Notes: generated from the letters alone by a model not told the origin. 64,000 nt of DNA from Tersicoccus mangrovi (GCF_036881825.1 NZ_JBAJMW010000001.1:186001-250000), one strand, 5' to 3'; positions 1 to 9,835 are shown, counted from the stretch's first letter. Program-made: numbers and translations.

Positions 1-140
1 TGGGCGCCGGTGCCGCCGAAGCGACGCCGTGCGGGACGGGTGGCCGCCCCGGCGGGGCGGCGCTGCGCCGGTCCGCCGGCCTCGCCCGTCCGGGCAGGGG
101 CCGCGGACGCCGTCGTCGACTGGGGGTTGCTCTCTGTCAC
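1..140 (-). CDS. N-terminal fragment of an unidentified protein (runs off the left edge)
   Basis: A minus-strand frame opens with GTG two bases beyond the SURF1 stop, with GAGG seven bases upstream, and stays open for 46 codons to the window edge. An in-frame GTG six bases earlier would overlap the SURF1 stop as GTGA. The visible protein begins VTESNPQ, is rich in Pro, Ala and Arg, and ends RRRFGGTGA, so only a disordered N-terminus is seen. From memory of Micrococcaceae gene order (SURF1, DUF3817 membrane protein, guaA) it could be a DUF3817 protein, but no domain is visible here, so that is inference only. Confidence 0.45.
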   Translation of the reverse strand, partial: MTESNPQSTTASAAPARTGEAGGPAQRRPAGAATRPARRRFGGTGA

Positions 141-142
141 CG

Positions 143-1141
143 TCACACCTCGTTGGAGTTCCCCGCGAGGGGAACGCTGTTGCTGTCCTGCCGATTCTTC
201 CCGGCCAGGCTGGATGGAACCCGAGTGGAGCCCGTCACGCCGTCGGGCGTGGCCGGCGCGGCACCGGCGTCGGGGTGGTCACCGGGGTGGTTCCCGTGAG
301 CCGCGTCGTGGTCGGCGGGGTCCTCAGGGTCGTCGCCGTCGTCGTAGGCGTCCTCGTCGAGATCCTCGCCGTCCGCCTCGAGCCGGCGCTGATGGTCGTC
401 CGCGACGAGCCGCCACCACAGGTAGATGGCGAAGCCGGCGAACACGACCCACTCGACCGCGTAGAAGATGTTCAGCCAGTTCACCGACGTGCCGGTGGGC
501 TGAGCCGTGGTGACGATGGGACGCATCGTCGCTCCCGACGCCCGTGCGCCGACCTCGGTACCGCCCCGTGTCTCCGTGTCCGCCGTGACGAAGCCGGACC
601 ACATGGGCCGCTGCCACCGGTTGACCAGCTGCGCGGTCGCGAGGGCGCCGACCTGGTCCGACGGGCCGGTGGTGCCGGACGCCGGCGCTTCGGTGGGCAG
701 CAGGCGGCCGGTGATCGCGACGGTGCCGGACGGCGTCGAGCCCGCGGTGGCCGGGTCGGCCACCCAGCCGCGCGCCACCGGGATGACCGCGGCGGCACCC
801 TTCCAGTCGCTGACGGCCGGTGCGCCCTGCACCTCGAACGGCTCCACGACCCAGTAGCCGCGGTCCCCGTTGCTCAGCCGACCGGTGACGAACACGCGTG
901 CGCCGGGCAGATAGCGCCCGGTCAGGCTCACCCGGTGGTCCACCTCCGTGGTCAGCAGTTCCCGCCCGGCCGGGGCGACGGAGAGGAGCGGCCGCACCTG
1001 CTCGGTCTGCGCGGGTGGCGGCGCCCCGGACTCGCTGGACCGGGAGAACTGCCACTGGCTGAGCAGGACGAACACGGTGGAGACCGCCAGCGCGAGCAGG
1101 AGAGCCGCGATCCACCGCGGCTTCAGGGCGGTCCGAAGCAC
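143..1141 (-). CDS. SURF1-family cytochrome oxidase assembly protein
   Basis: SURF1 proteins are membrane factors that help mature haem-copper cytochrome c oxidase. The 332-residue product has the family plan: an N-terminal membrane segment (about residues 9-28), an extracytoplasmic domain, and a second membrane segment (about 222-245). The blocks around LTGRYLPGARVFV and GYWVVEPF are typical. After the second helix there is an unusual tail of nearly 90 residues; its first half (about 249-290) is packed with Asp, Glu and His, which most family members lack. The GTG start lies six bases after a TAGGGT -10 element, with no Shine-Dalgarno site, so the mRNA is probably leaderless. Confidence 0.9.
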   Translation of the reverse strand: MLRTALKPRWIAALLLALAVSTVFVLLSQWQFSRSSESGAPPPAQTEQVRPLLSVAPAGRELLTTEVDHRVSLTGRYLPGARVFVTGRLSNGDRGYWVVEPFEVQGAPAVSDWKGAAAVIPVARGWVADPATAGSTPSGTVAITGRLLPTEAPASGTTGPSDQVGALATAQLVNRWQRPMWSGFVTADTETRGGTEVGARASGATMRPIVTTAQPTGTSVNWLNIFYAVEWVVFAGFAIYLWWRLVADDHQRRLEADGEDLDEDAYDDGDDPEDPADHDAAHGNHPGDHPDAGAAPATPDGVTGSTRVPSSLAGKNRQDSNSVPLAGNSNEV

Positions 1142-1147
1142 GGATCA

Positions 1148-1153
1148 ACCCTA
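1148..1153 (-). promoter_or_regulatory. -10 element of SURF1 gene (leaderless)
   Basis: TAGGGT on the minus strand ends six bases before the GTG of the SURF1 gene, which puts the expected transcription start at the start codon. There is no convincing -35 and no Shine-Dalgarno. The guaB3 gene has the same hexamer and the same spacing. Confidence 0.5.
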
Positions 1154-1269
1154 GCTGGCCGCCGTCACCGGACCCAACCGGCGCCCGCTCGCCCCGGGTT
1201 GGAACGGCCGCCCGGGTGCGGGCGATCGGGGGGTCGGCTCAGGCCGCACGGCAACCCCTCCGGGGTCGC

Positions 1270-1809
<540 letters not shown>

Positions 1810-1839
1810 GGTCGTCGTCCCGCCGGTCGGGTCATCGGG

Positions 1840-3579
1840 TCAGTTCGCCGAGACGATGTCCGCGACCCGGATGCGCTCGGCGTCGGCCGTCGCGTCGTCC
1901 GGCTGCTCCTGGCTGATCCGCTCGGCCTTGACGCGGGCCAGGTACACCTCGACCTCGTGGTCGCGCTGCTCGGGCGTCCAGCCCAGCGGCCCGGCCATCA
2001 GATCGGCGACGACGGGGGCGGCGGAGTCGCCGCGGTCCCACGCCTCGATCGAGATGCGGGTGCGGCGGGTCAGCACGTCCTCGACGTGCCGGGCGCCCTC
2101 GTGGGTCACCGCGTACACGACCTCGGCGGCCAGGTAGTCGTCCGCGCCGGGCAGCGGCTCCCCGAGCTCGGGATTCTCGGCGATCATCGCCAGCAGGTGC
2201 CGCGACATCGAACCGTAGCGCTGCAGGAGGTGCTCGACGCGGGCCACGTGCACGCCCGAGAGCTCGGAGGTGCGGCCGCGCCGGTTCCACGCGGCCTGGT
2301 AGCCGTCGGCGCCGAGCAGGGTGATCGTCTCGGTGACGCTCTCGGGCACCCGCTCGTCGAGCGCGCGCACGGCCTCGTCGACGGCGTCCTTGCCCATCAC
2401 GCGGTACGTGGTCCACTTGCCGCCGGCGACGACGACGAGGCCGGGCACGGGGTGCGCGACGACGTGCTCGCGGGAGAGCTTGGCGGTCGAGTCGCTCTCG
2501 CCGGCCAGCAGCGGCCGCAGCCCGGCGTACACGCCCTCGACGTCCTCCCGGGTCAGCGGGCGGACGAGCACCTTGTTGACGTGCTCGAGGATGTAGTCGA
2601 TGTCGGCGCTGGTCGCGGCGGGGTGCGCCTTGTCCAGGTTCCAGTCGGTGTCGGTGGTGCCGATGATCCAGTGCCGGCCCCACGGGATGACGAAGAGCAC
2701 GGACTTCTCGGTGCGCAGGATCAGGCCCACGGTCGACTGGAAGCGGTCGCGCGGGACGACGAGGTGCACGCCCTTGGAGGCGCGGACCTTCATCTGGCCG
2801 CGGTCGGTGACGAGGGCCTGGGTGTCGTCCGTCCACACGCCCGTGGCGTTGATGACCTGCTTGGCGCGGACGTCGTACACCTCGCCGCTCTCGTGGTCCT
2901 TCACCTTGGCGCCGACGACGCGCTCGCCCTCGCGCAGGAAGTCGATCACGCTGGTCCGGTTGACCACCTTGGCGCCGTAGTGCGCGGCGGTGCGGATGAT
3001 GTTGGTGACCATCCGCGCGTCGTCGACCTGGCCGTCGTAGTACCGGATCGAGCCGACCATGGCGTCCTGCTTCAGGCTCGGCGCCGCCCGCAGGGTGGCC
3101 CGGCGGGAGAGGTGCTTGTGGATCGGCAGGCCGCGGCCGTGCGAACCGGAGACGCTCATCGCGTCGTACAGCGCGATGCCGGCGCCCACGTAGGGGCGCT
3201 CGATGAACCGCTGGTGCAGGGGGTAGAGGAACGGCACGGGCCGCACCAGGTGGGGGGCGATGCGGGTCAGCAGCAGCCCGCGCTCCTTGAGGGCCTCGTT
3301 GACGAGGGCGAAGTCGAGCATCTCCAGGTAGCGCAGGCCGCCGTGGATCAGCTTGGACGAACGCGATGAGGTGCCCGAGGCCCAGTCGCGCGCCTCGACC
3401 AGCCCGACGTCGAGTCCGCGGGTGACCGCGTCCAGGGCGGCACCGGCGCCGACCACGCCTCCCCCGACCACCAGGATGTCCAGTTCCTGGTGCTGCTCGG
3501 TCGTGGACTTGAGCGCCGCCACCGCGTGGTCGCGGTACTGCGGGCTCAGGTCGCCGCTCGCCTCGGTGAAGTCAGCCAT
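1840..3579 (-). CDS. glpD: aerobic glycerol-3-phosphate dehydrogenase
   Basis: This FAD-linked membrane-associated enzyme oxidises glycerol 3-phosphate to dihydroxyacetone phosphate and feeds electrons to quinones. Domains in order are the dinucleotide-binding loop GGGVVGAG (residues 39-46), the SSRSSKLIHGGLRYLE block typical of GlpD, the catalytic DAO domain, and a C-terminal helical domain beginning near LSGVHVARVEHLL. I chose the ATG at 3579 (579 residues), preceded by GAGG at good spacing; an upstream in-frame start at 3621 would add 14 non-conserved residues. The EIIA gene follows in the same direction. Confidence 0.95.
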   Translation of the reverse strand: MADFTEASGDLSPQYRDHAVAALKSTTEQHQELDILVVGGGVVGAGAALDAVTRGLDVGLVEARDWASGTSSRSSKLIHGGLRYLEMLDFALVNEALKERGLLLTRIAPHLVRPVPFLYPLHQRFIERPYVGAGIALYDAMSVSGSHGRGLPIHKHLSRRATLRAAPSLKQDAMVGSIRYYDGQVDDARMVTNIIRTAAHYGAKVVNRTSVIDFLREGERVVGAKVKDHESGEVYDVRAKQVINATGVWTDDTQALVTDRGQMKVRASKGVHLVVPRDRFQSTVGLILRTEKSVLFVIPWGRHWIIGTTDTDWNLDKAHPAATSADIDYILEHVNKVLVRPLTREDVEGVYAGLRPLLAGESDSTAKLSREHVVAHPVPGLVVVAGGKWTTYRVMGKDAVDEAVRALDERVPESVTETITLLGADGYQAAWNRRGRTSELSGVHVARVEHLLQRYGSMSRHLLAMIAENPELGEPLPGADDYLAAEVVYAVTHEGARHVEDVLTRRTRISIEAWDRGDSAAPVVADLMAGPLGWTPEQRDHEVEVYLARVKAERISQEQPDDATADAERIRVADIVSAN

Positions 3580-3661
3580 GGTCGTCCTCGTCCTTCCGTG
3601 GGGATTGCCGTCTGACTCCATTCTGTCCCCATCGGAACCGCCACCGCGAGCCCGTCCGCTC

Positions 3662-4801
3662 TCAGCCGACCGTGGGGACGGGCGCCACGACGACGTCGCA
3701 GCGCTGGAACTCCTTCAGGTCCGAGTAGCCGGTGGTGGCCATGGTCCGCCGCAGCGCTCCCATGAGGTTCGACGAGCCATCCGAGTGCCGGGCCGGTCCG
3801 TGCAGGATCTCCTCCATGGGCCCGACGATGTCCAGGTGCACCCGCTCACCGCGCGGCAGTTCCGCGTGGTGCGCCTCGGGGCCCCAGTGCCAGCCGGCGC
3901 CCGGCGCCTCCTCGGCCCGGGCGAGGGTGCTGCCGAGCATGACGGCGTCGGCGCCCATCGCGATGGCCTTGACGATGTCCCCGCTCGTGCCCAGGCCCCC
4001 GTCGGCGATGACGTGCACGTACCGGCCGCCGGACTCGTCGAGGTAGTCCTTGCGGGCGGCGGCCACGTCCGCGATGGCGGTCGCCATCGGCGCGTGGATG
4101 CCCAGCGCCCGGCGGGTGGTGGCGCTGGCGCCGCCGCCGAAGCCGACGAGGACCCCGGCCGCGCCCGTGCGCATCAGGTGCAGGGCCGGCGTGTAGCCCG
4201 CGGCACCGCCGACGATGACCGGCACGTCGAGTTCGTAGATGAACTGCTTGAGGTTCAGCGGCTCGCGGCTGGTCGAGACGTGCTCGGCCGAGACCGTGGT
4301 GCCGCGGATGACGAAGATGTCGACGCCGGCGTCGACGACGGTGCGGTAGAAGTCCTGCGTGCGCTGCGGCGTCAGGGAGCCGGCCACCGTGACCCCGGCC
4401 CGGCGGATCTCCGCGAGCCGGGACGCGATCAGCTCGGCCTGGATGGGCGCGGCGTAGAGCTCCTGCATCCGGCGGATGGTGGCCGGGTTGGACCGGCCAC
4501 CGCGAAGCTCGGCGATCTCGGCGAGCACCGGCTGCGGGTCCTCGTACCGGGTCCACAGGCCCTCGAGGTTGAGCACCCCGAGGCCGCCGAGCCGGCCCAG
4601 CTCGATGGCCGTCGCGGGCGACATGACCGAGTCCATGGGCGCCCCGAGCACCGGGATGTCGAGCGTGTACGCGTCGATCTGCCACGAGAGCGAGACGTCC
4701 TGCGGGTCGCGGGTACGGCGGGACGGGACCACCGCCACGTCGTCGAGCGCGTACGCCCGTTGACCGCGTTTGGACAGGCCGATCTCGATCTGGGGATTCA
4801 C
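3662..4801 (-). CDS. guaB3: GuaB3-family IMP dehydrogenase-related protein
   Basis: This is a TIM-barrel protein related to IMP dehydrogenase and commonly found next to guaB in actinobacteria; its physiological reaction is not settled. The 379 residues contain the barrel only, with no CBS domains. DSVMSPATAIELGRLGGLGVLNLEG and IADGGLGTSGDIVKAIAMGADAVMLGS match the family. Where true IMP dehydrogenase has GSICTTR with the catalytic cysteine, this protein reads GASATTR, and its only cysteine is near the C-terminus (QRCDV). It should therefore not work by the canonical thioimidate mechanism. The GTG start follows a TAGGGT hexamer by six bases. Confidence 0.88.
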   Translation of the reverse strand: MNPQIEIGLSKRGQRAYALDDVAVVPSRRTRDPQDVSLSWQIDAYTLDIPVLGAPMDSVMSPATAIELGRLGGLGVLNLEGLWTRYEDPQPVLAEIAELRGGRSNPATIRRMQELYAAPIQAELIASRLAEIRRAGVTVAGSLTPQRTQDFYRTVVDAGVDIFVIRGTTVSAEHVSTSREPLNLKQFIYELDVPVIVGGAAGYTPALHLMRTGAAGVLVGFGGGASATTRRALGIHAPMATAIADVAAARKDYLDESGGRYVHVIADGGLGTSGDIVKAIAMGADAVMLGSTLARAEEAPGAGWHWGPEAHHAELPRGERVHLDIVGPMEEILHGPARHSDGSSNLMGALRRTMATTGYSDLKEFQRCDVVVAPVPTVG

Positions 4802-4807
4802 CGGACC

Positions 4808-4813
4808 ACCCTA
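4808..4813 (-). promoter_or_regulatory. -10 element of guaB3 (leaderless)
   Basis: TAGGGT on the minus strand is six bases upstream of the guaB3 GTG, the same arrangement as for the SURF1 gene. It implies that guaB3 is transcribed separately from guaB, which lies 51 bases upstream. Confidence 0.5.
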
Positions 4814-4852
4814 TCGCGCCGCGTCAGCGCGCCGGCCGGGGCCCCGGAGGCC

Positions 4853-6376
4853 TCACTTGCTGTAGTTCGGCGCCTCGACCGTCATCATGATGTCGTGCGG
4901 GTGGGACTCCTTCAGACCCGCCGGGGTGATCCGGACGAACTGACCGCGCGCCTTCAGCTGCGCGACGTCGTGGGCGCCGACGTAGAACATCGTCTGCCGC
5001 AGGCCGCCGACGAGCTGGTGGCTGACGGCCGAGAGCGGGCCGCGGTAGGGCACCTGGCCCTCGATGCCCTCGGGGATCAGCTTCTCGTCGTCGGGCACGT
5101 CCGCCTGGAAGTAGCGGTCCTTCGAGTACGAGGTGTTCTTGCCGCGCGTCTGCATGGCCCCGAGCGAGCCCATCCCGCGGTACGTCTTGAACTGCTTGCC
5201 GTTGACGAACACGAGGTCACCGGGGGCCTCGTCGCAGCCGGCCAGCAGGGAGCCGATCATCACGGTGTCGGCACCGGCGACGAGGGCCTTGCCGATGTCG
5301 CCGGAGTACTGCAGGCCGCCGTCGGCGATCAGCGGGACGCCGGCCGGGCGGGTCGCCTTGGCGGACTCGTGGATGGCGGTGATCTGGGGGACGCCGACGC
5401 CGGCGACGACGCGGGTGGTGCAGATGGAGCCCGGCCCGACGCCGACCTTGACGGCGTCCGCGCCGGCGTCGACGATGGCCTGCGCACCGGCCCGGGTCGC
5501 CGCCTGGCCGCCGATGATGTCGACGTGCGCGGAGGCGGGGTCCTTCTTCAGCCGGGCGATGATGTCGAGCACGCCCTGGCTGTGCCCGTTGGCGGTGTCG
5601 ACGAACAGGGCGTCCACGCCGGCCTCGACCATGGTCATGGCCCGCTCGTAGCCGTCGCCGAAGAAGCCGACGGCGGCACCGACGCGCAGCCGGCCCTCGT
5701 CGTCCTTCGTGGCCAGCGGGTACTCCTCGGCCTTGGTGAAGTCCTTGACGGTGATCAGGCCCTGCAGGATGCCGGCGTCGTCGACGAGCGGGAGCTTCTC
5801 GATCTTGTTCTTCGCCAGCAGCGCGTGGGCGTCGTCGCGGCTGATGCCGGGGTGGCCGGTGACCAGCGGCATGGCCGTCATCACCTCGCGCACGGACCGG
5901 CTGGCGATCTCGGCGCGGGAGAGGTAGCGGGTGTCGCGGTTGGTGATGATGCCGAGCAGGGTGCCGGCCTCGTCGACGACGGGCAGGCCGGAGACGCGGT
6001 AGTACGCGCACAGCCGGTCCAGCTCGAGCAGCGTCGCCTCGGGGCCGATGGTGACGGGCCGGGTGATCATGCCGGATTCGCTGCGCTTGACCCGGTCGAC
6101 GTGCTCGGCCTGGTCCGCGATCGAGAGGTTCCGGTGGATGACGCCGAGGCCGCCCTGGCGGGCCATGGCGATCGCCATCCGCGACTCGGTGACCGTGTCC
6201 ATCGCCGCGGAGAGCAGCGGGGTGGCGACGGTGATGCGGCGGGAGAGCCGGGAGGAGGTGTCCGCCTCGGAGGGGATGACGTCGGTCGCGCCGGGCAGCA
6301 GCAGGACGTCGTCGTAGGTCAGGCCGATCAGCCCGAACGGATCGTGCTGGTCCACCGTCTCGTTCTCGTCCGCCAT
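4853..6376 (-). CDS. guaB: inosine-5'-monophosphate dehydrogenase
   Basis: GuaB converts IMP to XMP with NAD+, the committed step of guanine nucleotide synthesis. The 507-residue protein has the catalytic barrel interrupted by two CBS motifs (about residues 105-215), the active-site loop GPGSICTTR with catalytic Cys319, and the flap region around QTRGKNTSYSKDRYF. I chose the ATG at 6376 (MADENETV), preceded by AGAAGG six bases upstream; the frame stays open further upstream but that part is not conserved. A TAGGAT hexamer at 6451-6456 could be the -10 of a promoter giving a leader of about 65 bases. The GuaB3 gene is directly downstream. Confidence 0.97.
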   Translation of the reverse strand: MADENETVDQHDPFGLIGLTYDDVLLLPGATDVIPSEADTSSRLSRRITVATPLLSAAMDTVTESRMAIAMARQGGLGVIHRNLSIADQAEHVDRVKRSESGMITRPVTIGPEATLLELDRLCAYYRVSGLPVVDEAGTLLGIITNRDTRYLSRAEIASRSVREVMTAMPLVTGHPGISRDDAHALLAKNKIEKLPLVDDAGILQGLITVKDFTKAEEYPLATKDDEGRLRVGAAVGFFGDGYERAMTMVEAGVDALFVDTANGHSQGVLDIIARLKKDPASAHVDIIGGQAATRAGAQAIVDAGADAVKVGVGPGSICTTRVVAGVGVPQITAIHESAKATRPAGVPLIADGGLQYSGDIGKALVAGADTVMIGSLLAGCDEAPGDLVFVNGKQFKTYRGMGSLGAMQTRGKNTSYSKDRYFQADVPDDEKLIPEGIEGQVPYRGPLSAVSHQLVGGLRQTMFYVGAHDVAQLKARGQFVRITPAGLKESHPHDIMMTVEAPNYSK

Positions 6377-6544
6377 GCTCGCCTTCTCGTGATCGCGTGG
6401 GCCGCCGAGGATGACCCGGCTCGGCCCGGACAGGTTGGGGTTTGCCGACCATCCTATGCCGCCGGGCAGGGCCCGGCAGGCGTCGGTGACCGATCTCACC
6501 GGCCCCCTTGACGCCCGTCACACGGCGGATCTATCGTCCTTTTT

Positions 6545-6578
6545 ATCAACATTACCGTTGATCAAATGATTCATTGAT
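6545..6578. promoter_or_regulatory. AT-rich dyads upstream of arsR, candidate operator
   Basis: This is one of the few AT-rich patches in the window. It holds ATCAAC-N6-GTTGAT (6545-6562), an embedded TTGATCAA (6558-6565) and ATCAA-N8-TTGAT (6561-6578), so four ATCAA/TTGAT half-sites are interleaved. It sits 40 bases before the ArsR-type gene and between divergent genes, as expected for an autoregulatory ArsR-family operator. Binding is inferred from position and symmetry only. Confidence 0.6.
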
Positions 6579-6617
6579 CGCCGGGCTTGAGCCCAGGTGC
6601 CGACGGAGGTGACGGCG

Positions 6618-7007
6618 ATGCCGCGACGCGAGGCGGAGCATGCCACCGAGGCCTGGCTGGACCAGGCCTTCCTGGCGCTGGCCGACCCGGTCCGCCGCGC
6701 CATCGTCGCCCGCCTCAGCCGTGGTCCGGCCACGGTGAACGACCTGGCCGAGCCGCATCCCATCACCAAGCAGGCCGTCTCCCGGCACATCGGCGTCCTC
6801 GAGCACGCCGGACTGGTCAGCCGCACCCGCGACGCGCAGCGCCGCCCGGTGCACCTGGAACCGGAACGCCTCGAGCGCCTCACCGCATGGATCGACCGCT
6901 ACCGGCTGGTCCACGAGACGCGGTATCGAGCCCTCGACGAGGTGCTCGACGCCGCACCCGAGCCGGAGGACGCTCCCCCGGCACCCCACCGCTCACCCGA
7001 GGAGTGA
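6618..7007 (+). CDS. ArsR-family winged-helix transcriptional regulator
   Basis: The 129-residue protein is a small winged-helix repressor. The core runs from LALADPVRRAIVARL through the recognition helix ITKQAVSRHIGVLEHAGLV to the wing RTRDAQRRPVHLE. No cysteine or histidine cluster for a classic metal site is visible, so the signal is unknown. I chose the ATG at 6618 because GGAGG precedes it at ideal spacing; a GTG at 6597 would add seven residues. Its stop is followed two bases later by the SRPBCC start, with the downstream Shine-Dalgarno GGAG inside the junction, so the two are translationally linked. It probably represses its own operon through the AT-rich dyads upstream. Confidence 0.9.
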   Translation: MPRREAEHATEAWLDQAFLALADPVRRAIVARLSRGPATVNDLAEPHPITKQAVSRHIGVLEHAGLVSRTRDAQRRPVHLEPERLERLTAWIDRYRLVHETRYRALDEVLDAAPEPEDAPPAPHRSPEE

Positions 7008-7009
7008 TC

Positions 7010-7531
7010 ATGAGCAACGCCCTGACCGTCGAGGCCCCCGAGGGTCTGCCCTTCATCGACACCACCCGGGAGTTCGACGCCCCCGTGGCCGCCGTCTTCC
7101 GCGCCCACGCCGACCCCGCGCTCGTCGCGCGGTGGATGGGCCCGCACGGCTACACCATGGACGTCGGAGCCTGGGACTTCCGCAGCGGCGGCGCGTGGAG
7201 CTTCGTGCATCGCAATCCCGCCGGCGAGACGTTCGGCTTCCGCGGGACGTTCCACACGGTGCGCGAGAACGAGTTCGCCGTCCAGACCTTCGAGTTCGAG
7301 GGGGTGCCCGACGTCGTGAGCATCGAGTCGATGACGTTCGAAGCGCTCCCGGCGGAGCCGGGAGGAGATGAGCCGGACGGAGCGGGCCGATGCCGGCTGC
7401 GTGGCCACGCTGTCTACCCCAGCGTGGAAGCGCGGGACGGGATGCTCGCCTCCGGCATGGAGACCGGCATGCGCGAGGGCTACGACCGGCTCGAGGAACT
7501 GGTCGTGGACACGGAGGCGTCCTCGGCCTGA
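7010..7531 (+). CDS. SRPBCC/AHSA1-type ligand-binding domain protein
   Basis: The 173-residue protein has the START-like fold of the Aha1 C-terminal family. It begins with a strand (TREFDAPVAAVFRAHADPALVARWMGP), has the GGAWSFVHRNPAGETFGFRGTFH block, and ends with the long C-terminal helix MLASGMETGMREGYDRLEEL. These proteins bind hydrophobic ligands and are often paired with an ArsR regulator, as here. The ligand is not predictable. It is cotranscribed with arsR and ends at a strong bidirectional hairpin. Confidence 0.88.
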   Translation: MSNALTVEAPEGLPFIDTTREFDAPVAAVFRAHADPALVARWMGPHGYTMDVGAWDFRSGGAWSFVHRNPAGETFGFRGTFHTVRENEFAVQTFEFEGVPDVVSIESMTFEALPAEPGGDEPDGAGRCRLRGHAVYPSVEARDGMLASGMETGMREGYDRLEELVVDTEASSA

Positions 7532-7594
7532 CCGTCCGCCGGGCGCGGTCGCGCCGCCGCGGCACGGAAAGGCCCCGGCGCGGGCCCGCACACG

Positions 7595-7632
7595 ACGAGG
7601 CCCCGCGGACCGAACGGTCCGCGGGGCCTCGT
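7595..7632. terminator. bidirectional terminator between SRPBCC gene and groEL
   Basis: A perfect 17-bp stem (7595-7611 with 7616-7632) and a GAAC loop lie between convergent genes, 63 bases after one stop and 31 after the other. There is no U-tract, as is common in high-GC actinobacteria. It has no wobble positions, so it folds equally well in RNA from either strand. Confidence 0.85.
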
Positions 7633-7663
7633 GCGACGAACTCAGCCCGAGTCAGGCCTCAGC

Positions 7664-9268
<1,605 letters not shown>

Positions 9269-9288
9269 GCGGCTCTCCTCTCAACGCA

Positions 9289-9330
9289 TGAACACCCCGG
9301 CTGCGCACGGACGGCGAGCCGGGGTGTTCA
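9289..9330 (-). promoter_or_regulatory. intercistronic hairpin between groES and groEL
   Basis: A perfect 14-bp stem (9289-9302 with 9317-9330) and a 14-base loop fill most of the groES-groEL spacer, about 20 bases before the groEL start codon. It could act as a partial terminator or as an RNA-processing or stability element that makes GroES and GroEL output unequal. Which role applies is not visible. Confidence 0.7.
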
Positions 9331-9338
9331 CGGGGTGC

Positions 9339-9635
9339 TTACTTGGTGACGATCGCGAGGACGTCGCGGGCGGAAAGGACCAGGTACTCGGCGCCCCCGG
9401 CCTTGACCTCGGTTCCGCCGTACTTCGAGTAGAGGACGACGTCACCCTCGGCGACGTCGACGGGCACGCGGGTGCCGTTGTCGGTCACGCGGCCGGGGCC
9501 CACGGCGACGACCTTGCCCTCCTGGGGCTTCTCCTTGGCGGTGTCCGGGATGACCAGGCCGGAAGCGGTGGTCTGCTCGGCTTCGAGCGGCTGGACGACG
9601 ATGCGATCCTCGAGGGGCTTGATGGAGACCGACAC
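9339..9635 (-). CDS. groES: 10-kDa co-chaperonin GroES
   Basis: GroES forms the heptameric lid of the GroEL chamber. The 98-residue product is of normal length and contains IKPLEDRIVVQPLEAEQTTASGLVIPD with the mobile loop, VGPGRVTDNG, and the C-terminal GGTEVKAGGAEYLVLSARDVLAIV. The start is a GTG at 9635, with GAAGGAG upstream; the open frame extends 15 residues further but without conservation. It is the first gene of the groES-groEL operon and is controlled by two CIRCE sites. Confidence 0.97.
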   Translation of the reverse strand: MSVSIKPLEDRIVVQPLEAEQTTASGLVIPDTAKEKPQEGKVVAVGPGRVTDNGTRVPVDVAEGDVVLYSKYGGTEVKAGGAEYLVLSARDVLAIVTK

Positions 9636-9762
9636 GCGGCACTCTCCTTCGCTAGTGGGCTGATACCTGCGCGAGCCCACGGACGTGGGCGCGCGCGCTG
9701 ATTCCTGCCCTCGGTCAGATACCGGCCGTCGTCGCGGGTGCCGGCGGCACCGAGCCTGAGGG

Positions 9763-9789
9763 TCAGCACTCTCACGCGGAGAGTGCCAG
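9763..9789. promoter_or_regulatory. CIRCE element (groES-proximal)
   Basis: TCAGCACTC-N9-GAGTGCCAG closely matches the HrcA operator consensus TTAGCACTC-N9-GAGTGCTAA. It covers the predicted transcription start of the groES promoter. Confidence 0.93.
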
Positions 9790-9794
9790 AAACG

Positions 9795-9823
9795 ACTCTA
9801 GGCAGCCGCTGGCACTCGGTCAA
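9795..9823 (-). promoter_or_regulatory. groES-groEL promoter between the two CIRCE sites
   Basis: TTGACC (9818-9823) and TAGAGT (9795-9800) on the minus strand are separated by exactly 17 bases, a good sigma-A promoter. The -35 sits in the central spacer of the distal CIRCE, and the start point falls in the proximal CIRCE. The predicted groES leader is about 150 bases. Confidence 0.8.
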
Positions 9824-9835
9824 GGCGAGTGCCAG
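9809..9835. promoter_or_regulatory. CIRCE element (distal)
   Basis: CTGGCACTC-N9-GAGTGCCAG is a perfect 9-bp inverted repeat of the HrcA operator type. It covers the -35 of the groES promoter and lies 41 bases upstream of the -10 of the divergent methyltransferase-like gene. Confidence 0.93.

Noticed and set aside
3353..6511. 1052-codon plus-strand open frame
   Set aside because: It is antisense to the 5' end of glpD and to guaB3 and guaB, with low-complexity Val/Asp/Arg composition and no domain, so it is a shadow.
6587..7531. A fused frame reading through arsR into the SRPBCC gene
   Set aside because: The first part is an out-of-frame reading of arsR; the natural ATG at 7010 has its own ribosome site and starts the conserved domain.
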